Source: Butyrivibrio sp. MB2005 (GTDB lineage Bacteria > Bacillota > Clostridia > Lachnospirales > Lachnospiraceae). From it: 64,000 nucleotides of DNA. Location of the stretch: the NCBI RefSeq assembly GCF_000424285.1, contig NZ_AUJP01000010.1, positions 62,001 to 126,000 of the forward strand. The letters are read 5' to 3'. The notes under the pieces are model-generated. The model was not told where the DNA came from, ran no database searches, and worked only from the letters and a program-made list of their open reading frames with translations. This document shows, piece after piece, positions 1 through 8,206 of the stretch. The number at the start of each line of letters is the position of its first letter. Position 1 is the first letter of the stretch. Made by a program: the position numbers and the translations under genes.

Positions 1-898
1 TCTTAATTGCAGGCACTTTAAGCTTACTGTCGACATTTTCTGCTTTTTGCGTTGTAGCTGGAGATGAGTCCGCGCCCGTGCTTGTAGCGCTTGGATTCTG
101 CGGCTTATCAGGTTCCTTTTTCTCATCATCCTTCGGAGCAGGCTTTGGAGCAGGCTTTGGTACCGGATCTTTGGGTTCTTCCTTGGGCGGAAGATCAACC
201 GCAGGTCCCACCACTATAACAAGATCCGAATTTATTTTAGTAGTTAGATCGTCTGTTAAACGGCGTAAAACTATTTCTGTTTCTTTGCTTCTGGCATCAA
301 CATGCGTGCAATTCATCTGACCTATTGTGACCATGGTTGTGTTCGGAGAACCAACAAACATCGCCATACTCTTTTCATCTTTGTTATCCCATGATATTTC
401 ATATTTTATGCCATAGTAATCTACTACTTTTACTTTCAGATTAGAAGGCGCTTTCATCTTATCGCTGCCACTCAAAGTGTATGTTTTTGAAGCAACTACT
501 GCATCGGTTCTTTTCTGATAATCCTCCAATGTATCGCAATAATTTTGAGATTCATAGTTTTTACTTGCAAAAACATATAGCTTTATTGTTCCTGAATAAT
601 TGTATCTTTTCAAAAGTCTGTAATCGACTTCCTCATAGACTTCATTAGCCTTCAATTCCTTGTTGTAGACTCCGGAAAGCAGACACTCTTTTCCGCCCGA
701 TTTCTTGTAGGTGACAAGAGACGTATAATATCCATCAAAGGAAGCTTTGTAATGTATTTTATTTTTTACAAACTTAACCTCTGTGGGAGCTTTTAACTTA
801 GCCTCAGCCCTTACAGCCACAGAAACACCGCCAAGCATGATAAACACACAAAAAAATGTTGCTATTATATTTAAAATCTTTACCCTGTTCTTTCTCAT
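1..898 (-). CDS. Secreted surface protein, C-terminus cut by window edge
   Basis: The frame opens with ATG at 898, after a GGGG-type ribosome site, and stays open to base 1, so about 298 residues are visible and the C-terminus lies outside the window. Residues 1-30 form a signal peptide: a basic MRKNR start, a hydrophobic core and an AEA-type end. The middle (about 35-205) is a beta-rich region that I cannot assign. A Pro/Lys/Asp/Glu linker follows (about 215-275), with PKPAP repeats typical of wall-spanning spacers, and the last visible part is Ser/Thr rich. Together with the next gene upstream, which also starts with a signal peptide, it suggests a surface-protein cluster. No catalytic motif is visible; the function is unknown. 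Confidence 0.75.
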   Translation of the reverse strand, partial: MRKNRVKILNIIATFFCVFIMLGGVSVAVRAEAKLKAPTEVKFVKNKIHYKASFDGYYTSLVTYKKSGGKECLLSGVYNKELKANEVYEEVDYRLLKRYNYSGTIKLYVFASKNYESQNYCDTLEDYQKRTDAVVASKTYTLSGSDKMKAPSNLKVKVVDYYGIKYEISWDNKDEKSMAMFVGSPNTTMVTIGQMNCTHVDARSKETEIVLRRLTDDLTTKINSDLVIVVGPAVDLPPKEEPKDPVPKPAPKPAPKDDEKKEPDKPQNPSATSTGADSSPATTQKAENVDSKLKVPAIK

Positions 899-952
899 AA
901 CTATTTCCCCTAAAATCATTAAGACCTTTCCTGTTATCCCAGGCCTGCTCTC

Positions 953-2314
953 TTACTTTACAGATGCATTAGTCTGCTTTTTGATTCTTGAAATAACCTT
1001 TTTCTTTGCGCTTCCTTTCACGCCATTAACCTTAATTGTTGCTCCCTTTTTAAGCTTCTTGAAAGCCCCTTTACCGACATTAAGCTTTTTGTTGCAGCTA
1101 ATAGTAATCTTCGAGAGCTTCTTGCAGCCCTTGAATGCATTCTTTCCTACAGATTCCAATTTTGAAGTGATGGTAAGCTTTTTAATTCGTGTATTACCCT
1201 TGCAGGCATTGTCAGCTATAGCGCAGACACTGTACTCTGCGCCGTTATGTGTAACCTTTCCAAGCTTAACGCTTCCCTTTGCGGTTATAGAAGTAACCAT
1301 TACCTTCTTATCGCCAATAATCTGATAAGTGATTCCTGAATCTGAAAATGTATTTCCGGAAGATGCTGTTTTATCTGCAGTTTTATCTGCATTTTTAGTA
1401 TTGGTTTTTGTATCTTCTTTGGGACTGTCCGGTTCTGCAGGCTTCTTTTTCAGTAACCTTGCATTACGGTATATGTTGCTTTTATCAGAAGGAGGTATTG
1501 CTGTATATATCTGGTCAGAATCAGCATATTCATCATCGTTATTGTCTATTGCCATTTCTGTATACATATCTATGAACTTGGCAGTCTTTTTGGGCGAAAT
1601 AACACACGCGAAGTCACTGCCTGTATTAAGCATGGAAGTGACATCGGTGTCCTCACGGATCGTTAAACCGCTGAGATTTACACCACTTAAGGATGTACAA
1701 TTCAAGAACATACGATTCATGTCTTTTACCTTTGATGTATCAAATGCCGATAAATCCAAGTGATTTAAACGATAACATCCACTAAACATTGAACGCATAT
1801 CTTCTACATTTGATGTATCGAAATCATCCAAATACAGCCACCCGATCTGGCCTGCCCTGTAAAACATACATTCCATGGTTGTTACCTGAGAAGTATCTAC
1901 TACCTCATCATCAAAACTTATATTATCCAAAGTCCTGAATGAGGCAAACATAAAGTCACAATCAGGATTAAACTTAATCTTATCGGGGCTGTATACATAT
2001 ATTACGTTCCTGTCTTCGGTAAAATATGCATAGACATCGTTTCCTACAGCCACCTTGGTAGGCAATTTTTCTATTCTTTTCTTATTATTTGTAAATATAA
2101 TTGAATCAATTATCGTATCTTCTGATGTCCCGATAACTACCTGATTGGCATGCTCTTTAATTATGGTATTAAATCTTCTGCCACTATAAAGCATTCCTTT
2201 TTCCGGATTAACAATGACTTTTGCCTGGGAACTGATGGACGAACGTCCAAACACTAAAAAAAGACACAGTAAAACTGCGCCTGAAATTACAAACTTCCCC
2301 CAAAATCTCTTCAT
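953..2314 (-). CDS. BspA-like surface protein with DUF285 and LRR_5 repeats
   Basis: A 453-residue protein with an N-terminal signal or anchor segment (about 8-30). Residues about 120-215 hold several BspA/DUF285-type repeats, seen as recurring units such as DTSNVEDMRSMFSGC and DTSKVKDMNRMFLNC. A Lys/Thr/Asp-rich spacer (about 290-325) leads to a C-terminal leucine-rich LRR_5 region (about 335-425) with the recurring AFKGCKKLSKITI pattern. In this family such repeats act as extracellular adhesion or binding modules. The start is supported by an AAAGGGG ribosome site. It lies 54 bases upstream of the partial secreted gene on the same strand and may be co-transcribed with it. The repeat family is confident; the ligand is unknown. 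Confidence 0.85.
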   Translation of the reverse strand: MKRFWGKFVISGAVLLCLFLVFGRSSISSQAKVIVNPEKGMLYSGRRFNTIIKEHANQVVIGTSEDTIIDSIIFTNNKKRIEKLPTKVAVGNDVYAYFTEDRNVIYVYSPDKIKFNPDCDFMFASFRTLDNISFDDEVVDTSQVTTMECMFYRAGQIGWLYLDDFDTSNVEDMRSMFSGCYRLNHLDLSAFDTSKVKDMNRMFLNCTSLSGVNLSGLTIREDTDVTSMLNTGSDFACVISPKKTAKFIDMYTEMAIDNNDDEYADSDQIYTAIPPSDKSNIYRNARLLKKKPAEPDSPKEDTKTNTKNADKTADKTASSGNTFSDSGITYQIIGDKKVMVTSITAKGSVKLGKVTHNGAEYSVCAIADNACKGNTRIKKLTITSKLESVGKNAFKGCKKLSKITISCNKKLNVGKGAFKKLKKGATIKVNGVKGSAKKKVISRIKKQTNASVK

Positions 2315-2462
2315 TACAATTTCCCCTTTAACTTCCCTTACTGAGAAATCACTTTTTTCTTCCCCTCAACAAACCAAATTATACCAAACAGTTTCCTTTC
2401 GCTCAACAAATTAATCCGCGATGAAACTTTGTTTTCAGTAAAAGTTCCGGCGCAGATTTTCA

Positions 2463-3035
2463 TCACTGACGATCGTAGTAGTCTTTGCCACTACAGATAA
2501 AATATGTACGGATATAGCCGTCTGTGGAGACAAAGGCTATCTCGTCGGTTGCTTCAAGATAGTAGACATCATCACCATCCTCTGCCTCATACTTATGAAG
2601 GGCTTCAGGATTATTGATAAGAGCATTGGCAGCATCAAGGTATGCCTCCGGACTGTCAAAGCCCATCTCGATACCGTGCTTATCATAGTGACTGTCACGC
2701 TGCTTCTTAGTCCTGAAGTAGCGATATTCATTCTTCTGTTCAATAGCCTCAATTGCCGCTGCTGTGGCATCATCCTCGGTAGCTGCTAAGGATGAGGTCT
2801 CTCCTGAATCGCTATTATCCCTTGTCTCTTCGAAGGACGATGTCACTCCTGAATTGCTATCATCCTCTACAACCGCAAAGGATGATACCACTCCTGAATT
2901 CGCGTCATCCTCCACTTCCTGCCAGGTGGCGAACTGTGGGTAGATAATTATATACATAGCGCAGAAAAACAAAAGCACTATCATTCCGGTTGAATAGGTC
3001 TTAGACATCTTGGGACGTCTCTTGTTATTCTTCAT
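2463..3035 (-). CDS. Membrane-anchored protein with toxin-like C-terminal domain
   Basis: A 190-residue protein. A Lys/Arg-rich cytoplasmic tip (1-14) is followed by one membrane segment (about 15-33). Next come about three imperfect copies of a 16-18-residue acidic repeat with the pattern EDDSNSGVTSSF (about 40-90). The C-terminal 85 residues contain FRTKKQRDSHYDKHG, a conserved middle ending in NNPEALHK, and the ending DGYIRTYF. From memory this resembles small domains at the C-termini of Firmicute polymorphic toxins and phage head proteins (BECR-type RNase-like folds); I could not search to confirm. No immunity gene is obvious next to it. It sits 12 bases downstream of the GT2 gene. It could instead be a harmless surface protein using the same fold. 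Confidence 0.65.
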   Translation of the reverse strand: MKNNKRRPKMSKTYSTGMIVLLFFCAMYIIIYPQFATWQEVEDDANSGVVSSFAVVEDDSNSGVTSSFEETRDNSDSGETSSLAATEDDATAAAIEAIEQKNEYRYFRTKKQRDSHYDKHGIEMGFDSPEAYLDAANALINNPEALHKYEAEDGDDVYYLEATDEIAFVSTDGYIRTYFICSGKDYYDRQ

Positions 3036-3047
3036 TACACATATCCT

Positions 3048-4109
3048 TTACTTATAAACGATTTCCCTTTGTACCACAAATCTCATAAGAAACAAAATGC
3101 AGTCAACCGGGATCTTTACATATAATTCCGGTGAATTCGGTACCATACTGTGGAAAAAGCTTACCAGTGTTCCACTAAGAAGCATGATGATAACCGCCAG
3201 TATCACATAGCGAACAGCGGCTCTTGTTTTACTTCCCTTCCCCTTAAATACAACCTTGTAATTTATCAAAAAGTTGTAGATCGCCGAAATAACGCGGGCA
3301 CATACTGTGGAAACCATGATATATCCAAAAGGAATCCCCGCTATTCCTCTGAAAATCCCGCAGAATATGGCAAACATCACCATATCTACTACGCTTGATG
3401 ACAAGGATGAAAAAAGGAACTTAAGAAATACCGCATAGATCATAGCCGAATCCTGTATGGGTCTGAAATGACTGGTTTTATTTTCCTCAATATAAATTGT
3501 CTTAATCGGTACTTCGACTATCTTAATCTCCTCATCCTTGGTCATAAGGAGCATGTTGGTCTCGAATTCAAACCTCTCGCCATTGCAGCTAAGCAGCTTT
3601 TCCATAAAGCTCTTGGAAATTGCCCTCAGCCCTGTCTGGGTGTCGCATACACTGACCCCTGCCAGTATGGACATAACCTTACTTGTAACCTTGTTGCCAA
3701 AGACAGACCTTGCGGGAATTCCGGATTTATCAAAATCTCTTACGCCCATAACAAGTGCCTTCGGATTCTCCTTTAAAGCCTTCATGCACTTCTTTATATC
3801 CTCTATGCTGTGCTGTCCGTCGGAATCAGCAGTCACCACTCCGATAAGATCCCTATACTCATTAAGGCAGTAATTAAAGGCATCCTTCAGAGCACGACCC
3901 TTTCCAAGATTCACGGCATGCCTTAGAATCACAGCACCGTATTCTATCTCAGCCTTCTTAAAATAGCCTCCATATAACGATTCATCAGAGCCATCGTCAT
4001 ACACTATAACCGGCGAAACTTCTGCTGCCTTTAATTCAGACAAAAGCTTTATAAGCTTCTCGTCCGGTTCGTATGAGGGTATTATTACCGGTATTACTTC
4101 ATTAGTCAT
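3048..4109 (-). CDS. GT2 glycosyltransferase fused to GtrA membrane domain
   Basis: A 353-residue fusion. Residues 1-215 form a GT-A fold of the dolichol-phosphate-mannose-synthase type: VIIPSYEPDE at the start, the nucleotide-binding VYDDGSDE, NLGKGRALKDAF, and a metal-binding ADSDGQ. Residues about 225-350 contain four hydrophobic segments, as in GtrA proteins, which are thought to flip or hold polyprenyl-linked sugars. The likely role is to make or move a polyprenyl-phosphate sugar used to decorate the cell surface. The start overlaps the end of the upstream gene by 8 bases, and an AGTGGTGGAG-type ribosome site lies inside that gene. The coupling suggests that its lipid-linked sugar feeds the neighbouring polytopic protein. 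Confidence 0.88.
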   Translation of the reverse strand: MTNEVIPVIIPSYEPDEKLIKLLSELKAAEVSPVIVYDDGSDESLYGGYFKKAEIEYGAVILRHAVNLGKGRALKDAFNYCLNEYRDLIGVVTADSDGQHSIEDIKKCMKALKENPKALVMGVRDFDKSGIPARSVFGNKVTSKVMSILAGVSVCDTQTGLRAISKSFMEKLLSCNGERFEFETNMLLMTKDEEIKIVEVPIKTIYIEENKTSHFRPIQDSAMIYAVFLKFLFSSLSSSVVDMVMFAIFCGIFRGIAGIPFGYIMVSTVCARVISAIYNFLINYKVVFKGKGSKTRAAVRYVILAVIIMLLSGTLVSFFHSMVPNSPELYVKIPVDCILFLMRFVVQREIVYK

Positions 4110-5991
4110 TTAATAAAACTCCACCATTTATTCTCTCTATCTTATACACATGACCTGTGCTAAACTGCTGTCCATCCTTCATAAAAGAATCAAAAACCTT
4201 AAGAGATTCTCTCTCCTGGGGCTCCACATACAGATATTCCGCATGAGAATTCACAATCTTATCTGTCATGGACTGCAACGTATCATCATCCATAAGTGTC
4301 TCATAAATAACAGGCACAGGAGATGCTTCTTTACTCAGATATGTGTCATGTACCCAGTGATTAAAGCTGCTGCTTCTGATATTCAGAACGCGGTGCCCCC
4401 ACAGCTCCTCTCTTCCATCTATGGTCTCAAGGAAATGCGCTGCGCCTTCATCTATCATGTCAGAGTTGTACTTTGCCTTATCGGCAACTGTAGCTCTATA
4501 GCCATGCAGCCCGTAAGCTGTTCCGGTATAATCGGCAGTCAGCAATATAAAAATCACTATAACAGAGTATACAACTCCAAAATAAGATGAACCTAAAAGT
4601 CCATTCCCTGCTTTTATTTTTCCTGTGCTGCCTTCTCCTGCCACAGCCCACTTAAGAGCAGCCATGATAAGAAGATACATACATCCCAAAATAAAAGGTG
4701 CGCCGTACCTTGCGATGGAATTGGTCATGGCAAAGGCATCAAGATACTGATCCTCTGACTGGAACAGCGATACATGGGCGACAAAAATAAGTCCGTAGGT
4801 AACCACAAAGGTAAGTCCAAAGAATACCGAAACCGCCTTTGCTTCACCCTTCTTAAATGCACCTTTTTTAATCAGCAAAACAAGAGCTGCCAGAATCACA
4901 ATAAACATTCCGCCAATCGGAAGATCAAACGTGATGTTGTGATCTGCATGCATAGGCATGGTCCAAAGGCCAAGGAAAAAGTATCTTGCCTTGTCCATAG
5001 CATTTGCAGGCACAGCATAAGAGCCTGTTGCCATCTTTATTCCAAGTCCCGTTACCTTGGCAACACGCCTGTTTATCAGGCAAAACAAAAGCCAGCTTCC
5101 GTAAAAAAGTGCTGCAGGAACAGCTGCCTTGAAGATACCAAAATCCTTTTTATACAAAAGAAACCAGAAAATCAGTGCAAATACAGCCCACTCTATACCC
5201 ACAGATTTTGTCAAAAACAGCACTGAAGTATAGACGGCAATCCTTCCGAAATAGAAGATGTTCGTATGACCTTCCCTGTCCCAAATAGCGCAGAGAAGTG
5301 CTCCATACACAAGTCCCATGGTGATATCCGCAGGTGTTCCATAAAATACGATTCCATTAACGATTCCGGGAATCATAAATACTGCCAAAGTAAAAAGAAC
5401 TGTAAGGAGCTTTTTGCCTGCCTTCTCTACAAACTTAACAAGAGGAAGAAGCATCAAAAAGCTCAGCACATAATATCCTGAAAACTGAAGACCCTCTTTA
5501 TATACATCCCCTGACAACTGCAAAAATATCCATTTGAATAAGGATGTAACCGGGGGATAATCACCAAATTCAGGAGAAACATTCCCATATTTTCCCGGGA
5601 ATCCATTCAGATAAAAAATCTGCTTCGCATCCGAGGACCAGAAATTGATATCATCCCACCAGGAAAAGATCTGATCCTTTGTAAGAAATGTAACAACTGC
5701 CGACACCACAATAAAAGTAAGTGTCGCCGGAGATACGAGTCTTTTCCCTATTTCTGAAAGAAGAAGCTTACGCCTTTTTGATTCAGATCTGATGATTGCA
5801 AAAATAAATACAAGAATAAAAATGCATGCCGCGGGAAATATAACCGGTAATGCATCAAATAATCCAAGTATGTATAAAGACAGGATCAGTCCTGCCCCTG
5901 TAACGGGCAGGACATCACACATGCTTTCATTAAAATGAATGGATACACAAGCGGCAAAAATGAAAAAAGCCGCTATTAAAAGAAACCACAT
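4102..5991 (-). CDS. Polytopic membrane protein, probable GT-C glycosyltransferase
   Basis: A 629-residue protein with about a dozen hydrophobic segments and a soluble C-terminal stretch of about 120 residues. Between early membrane segments lies a loop with WWDDINFW (about 110-118), a paired-acid motif as found in the first external loop of GT-C enzymes that use polyprenyl-phosphate sugars. A YPPVTSLFKW segment follows, also common in such loops. I therefore infer a transferase working on the outer face of the membrane; the acceptor is unknown. The reading frame overlaps the downstream GT2-GtrA gene by 8 bases, implying translational coupling and a shared pathway for surface glycan modification. 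An O-antigen-ligase-like or non-enzymatic role cannot be excluded. Confidence 0.78.
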   Translation of the reverse strand: MWFLLIAAFFIFAACVSIHFNESMCDVLPVTGAGLILSLYILGLFDALPVIFPAACIFILVFIFAIIRSESKRRKLLLSEIGKRLVSPATLTFIVVSAVVTFLTKDQIFSWWDDINFWSSDAKQIFYLNGFPGKYGNVSPEFGDYPPVTSLFKWIFLQLSGDVYKEGLQFSGYYVLSFLMLLPLVKFVEKAGKKLLTVLFTLAVFMIPGIVNGIVFYGTPADITMGLVYGALLCAIWDREGHTNIFYFGRIAVYTSVLFLTKSVGIEWAVFALIFWFLLYKKDFGIFKAAVPAALFYGSWLLFCLINRRVAKVTGLGIKMATGSYAVPANAMDKARYFFLGLWTMPMHADHNITFDLPIGGMFIVILAALVLLIKKGAFKKGEAKAVSVFFGLTFVVTYGLIFVAHVSLFQSEDQYLDAFAMTNSIARYGAPFILGCMYLLIMAALKWAVAGEGSTGKIKAGNGLLGSSYFGVVYSVIVIFILLTADYTGTAYGLHGYRATVADKAKYNSDMIDEGAAHFLETIDGREELWGHRVLNIRSSSFNHWVHDTYLSKEASPVPVIYETLMDDDTLQSMTDKIVNSHAEYLYVEPQERESLKVFDSFMKDGQQFSTGHVYKIERINGGVLLND

Positions 5992-6010
5992 AAAATCGCT
6001 CTCAATCTGT

Positions 6011-7612
6011 TTATAGTTTGAAGAGTGTACCTATAATACCTCTTCCAAGGCTGGCGCCAAGATTACCGCCAAGAGTTTTACCAAACTTACCAAAGCCGGC
6101 ACCCACTGATTTGCCCACCTCTCTTCCCACAGTTCCGGAAACTGAGGATGCTACTGATTTTGCCGCACGCTTCTTGGCATTTGCAGCCTGTTGTTTTTCT
6201 CTTTCTTCTTTTCTTGCTTCAGCTGCAGCTTCTCTCTCAGCAGCCTTTGCAGCAGCGGCCTCTTCCTTTGCCTTAGCCTTGGCAGCTTCTGCTTCAGCCT
6301 TTGCTTTTGCTGCTTCCTCAGCGTCTAATACGCCCTTCCTAAGAAGCATCTCGTAAGCAGAATCGCTGTCTACCGCTTTTGCATATTTACTGTAAAGAAG
6401 ACTTCCCTTAATGGTATTGTCTCTTGAAGAATCATCTATTGTTCCGATCTTACTCTGAGGAGGCAGGATAAATGCTCTTCTGGCAATCGTAGGAATGCCG
6501 CCCTCATCAAGGAAGGATACCACGGCCTCTCCTGTTCCAAGCTCCATGATTACATCAAAGGTCTTGAAATCAGGATTCTCACGGAAGGACTCAGCAGCTG
6601 CCTTAACAGCCTTCTGATCTGCAGGAGTATATGCATGAAGGGCATGCTGAATCTTATTACCAAGCTGCGCAAGAACGCCGTCCGGAATATCCCTTGGATT
6701 CTGAGTGATGAAATACACACCAACACCCTTTGAACGGATAAGCTTAACAACCTGCTCTATCTTATCAAGCAGAGCCTTTGAGGTATCCTTGAAAAGAAGA
6801 TGTGCTTCATCAAAGAAGAATACCATCTTGGGCTTCTCAAGATCTCCCACCTCAGGAAGTGTCTCAAACAGCTCTGACAGCATCCAAAGAAGGAATGTGG
6901 AATAAAGAACACCATTGTGAATAAGGCTCTCGGAATCAAGAATATTGATCATTCCTCTTCCGTTTGTGTCTGTTGTAAACCAGTCTGTGAGGTTAAGTGC
7001 AGGCTCACCAAAGAAGGTCTCTCCTCCCTGAGTCTCAAGTGCAACCACACTTCTGAGGATAGCGCTGATTGATACAGGACTCATCTTACCATATTCTGCA
7101 GCATAGTCCTTATTGTGCTCTGAAAGCTCATTTAACAGAGCCTTGAGATCCTTGGTATCGAACAAAAGCCATCCGTTGTCATCTGCTATTTTAAACGCAA
7201 TTGTGAGGATATCGGACTGAAGGTCATTAAGTCCTAAAATTCTCGAAAGAAGAATGGGGCCCATCTCTGTAATCGTGGTGCGAAGCTGGATTCCCTTTTC
7301 TCCGAAAAGATCCCAGAAATTAACCGGGTATTTTTTATATTCATAGCCGGTGCCGGAGAGACCGAATCGCTCTATTCTCTCTTCCATGCCACTGCCTTCG
7401 TTTATCATGCCTGCCAGGTCGCCCTTAACATCAGCAAGAAAAACCGGCACTCCCATATCACTGAAGGATTCTGCCAGAACTTTCAAAGTAACAGTTTTTC
7501 CTGAACCTGTAGCACCGGCGATAAGTCCATGTCTGTTAGCCATTTTAGGAAGCAGATAAAGCGCTTCACCATCATCTGCATTTGCTATCCAAACCTTACC
7601 ATCTCTAACCAT
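6011..7612 (-). CDS. DUF853 HerA-like ATPase
   Basis: A 533-residue P-loop ATPase of the DUF853 (YjgR) group, related to HerA/FtsK-type motors. Walker A is GATGSGKT with Lys near residue 39, and Walker B is MVFFFDEAHLLF in the middle of the protein. LADVKGDLAGM lies just after Walker A, and an arginine-finger-like FITQNPRDIPDGVL lies further on. Residues about 415-490 form a long Ala/Lys/Glu/Arg coiled coil, and the tail is Gly-rich. I chose the ATG at 7612, two codons inside the longest frame, because the AGGAGG at 7621-7626 is eight bases upstream of it and only two bases from the outer ATG. The cellular role of DUF853 is unsettled; DNA translocation is inferred from the family. Confidence 0.9.
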   Translation of the reverse strand: MVRDGKVWIANADDGEALYLLPKMANRHGLIAGATGSGKTVTLKVLAESFSDMGVPVFLADVKGDLAGMINEGSGMEERIERFGLSGTGYEYKKYPVNFWDLFGEKGIQLRTTITEMGPILLSRILGLNDLQSDILTIAFKIADDNGWLLFDTKDLKALLNELSEHNKDYAAEYGKMSPVSISAILRSVVALETQGGETFFGEPALNLTDWFTTDTNGRGMINILDSESLIHNGVLYSTFLLWMLSELFETLPEVGDLEKPKMVFFFDEAHLLFKDTSKALLDKIEQVVKLIRSKGVGVYFITQNPRDIPDGVLAQLGNKIQHALHAYTPADQKAVKAAAESFRENPDFKTFDVIMELGTGEAVVSFLDEGGIPTIARRAFILPPQSKIGTIDDSSRDNTIKGSLLYSKYAKAVDSDSAYEMLLRKGVLDAEEAAKAKAEAEAAKAKAKEEAAAAKAAEREAAAEARKEEREKQQAANAKKRAAKSVASSVSGTVGREVGKSVGAGFGKFGKTLGGNLGASLGRGIIGTLFKL

Positions 7613-7693
7613 TCTCATACCCTCCTAAAAATAAGTAAATATCTTTAGCAAAACTTATCTCTATTTTACCCATATTTACCGCAAAAGAAAAGA

Positions 7694-7715
7694 CCGGCAG
7701 TCATCTGACTGCCGG
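7694..7715 (-). terminator. Rho-independent terminator of the HU gene
   Basis: A perfect 10-bp stem (CCGGCAGTCA with its complement) and a 2-base loop are followed on the minus strand by a T-rich tract (TCTTTTCTTTT). It lies about 20 bases after the HU stop codon. Confidence 0.9.
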
Positions 7716-7733
7716 CCTATACATAAGTATAAA

Positions 7734-8012
7734 TTATTTCTTATTAACAAGATCCTTAAGAGCCTTACCAGCCTTAAACTTAGGAGCGATTGAAGCAGGA
7801 ATCTTGATGCTTTCGCCAGTCTGAGGGTTCTTACCTGTTCTAGCTGCTCTCTTAGATGTCTCGAATGTACCAAAGCCAACAAGCTGAACCTTGTCCTTCT
7901 TCTTGAGCTGCTTTGAAACAACATCAACGAAAGCCTTTACAGCCTTCTCAGAATCCTTCTTAGAAAGACCTGTCTCCTTTGCAATTGCTTCTACTAATTC
8001 TGTCTTGTTCAT
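7734..8012 (-). CDS. hup: HU-family DNA-binding protein
   Basis: A 92-residue histone-like protein beginning MNKTELVEAIAKETGLSK and containing the family signature GFGTFE, followed by the beta-arm region with RTGKNPQTGE. HU binds and bends DNA without strong sequence preference and compacts the nucleoid. The frame can be extended five codons upstream to 8027, but a GGAGG at 8021-8025 sits eight bases before the ATG at 8012, so the shorter form is the real one; it also matches the usual family length of about 90. The gene is monocistronic, with its own promoter upstream and a strong terminator downstream. Confidence 0.97.
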   Translation of the reverse strand: MNKTELVEAIAKETGLSKKDSEKAVKAFVDVVSKQLKKKDKVQLVGFGTFETSKRAARTGKNPQTGESIKIPASIAPKFKAGKALKDLVNKK

Positions 8013-8054
8013 ATTTTTTTCCTCCAAAAATAAGAAAATTTAACTACATTGACT

Positions 8055-8083
8055 ATGTTAGCATTGAAATTATTGAAAAACAA
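8055..8083 (-). promoter_or_regulatory. Putative sigma-A promoter of the HU gene
   Basis: On the minus strand, TTGTTT (-35) and TAACAT (-10) are separated by exactly 17 bases, with an A/T-rich leader running to the GGAGG of the HU gene. The match is partial, so the exact position is uncertain. Confidence 0.4.
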
Positions 8084-8206
8084 GCCTTTTTTAGCATTTG
8101 AAGTCGAATTTTTCCCTATTTTATCGCTTTTTGGTGAAACTATTCAAAAAATTCTCAGTATTCTTGTACAATTAAGCTATTGAAACTTTGTAAAAAGTAG
8201 TATTTA

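Noticed and set aside
783-1325. Plus-strand open frame of 180 codons antisense to the BspA-like gene
   Set aside because: It is a low-complexity hydrophobic translation with no ribosome site, overlapping a clear minus-strand gene.
2820-2910. Short tandem DNA repeats as a CRISPR-like array
   Set aside because: These are imperfect protein-coding repeats (acidic Ser/Asp units) inside the gene at 2463-3035, without spacers.
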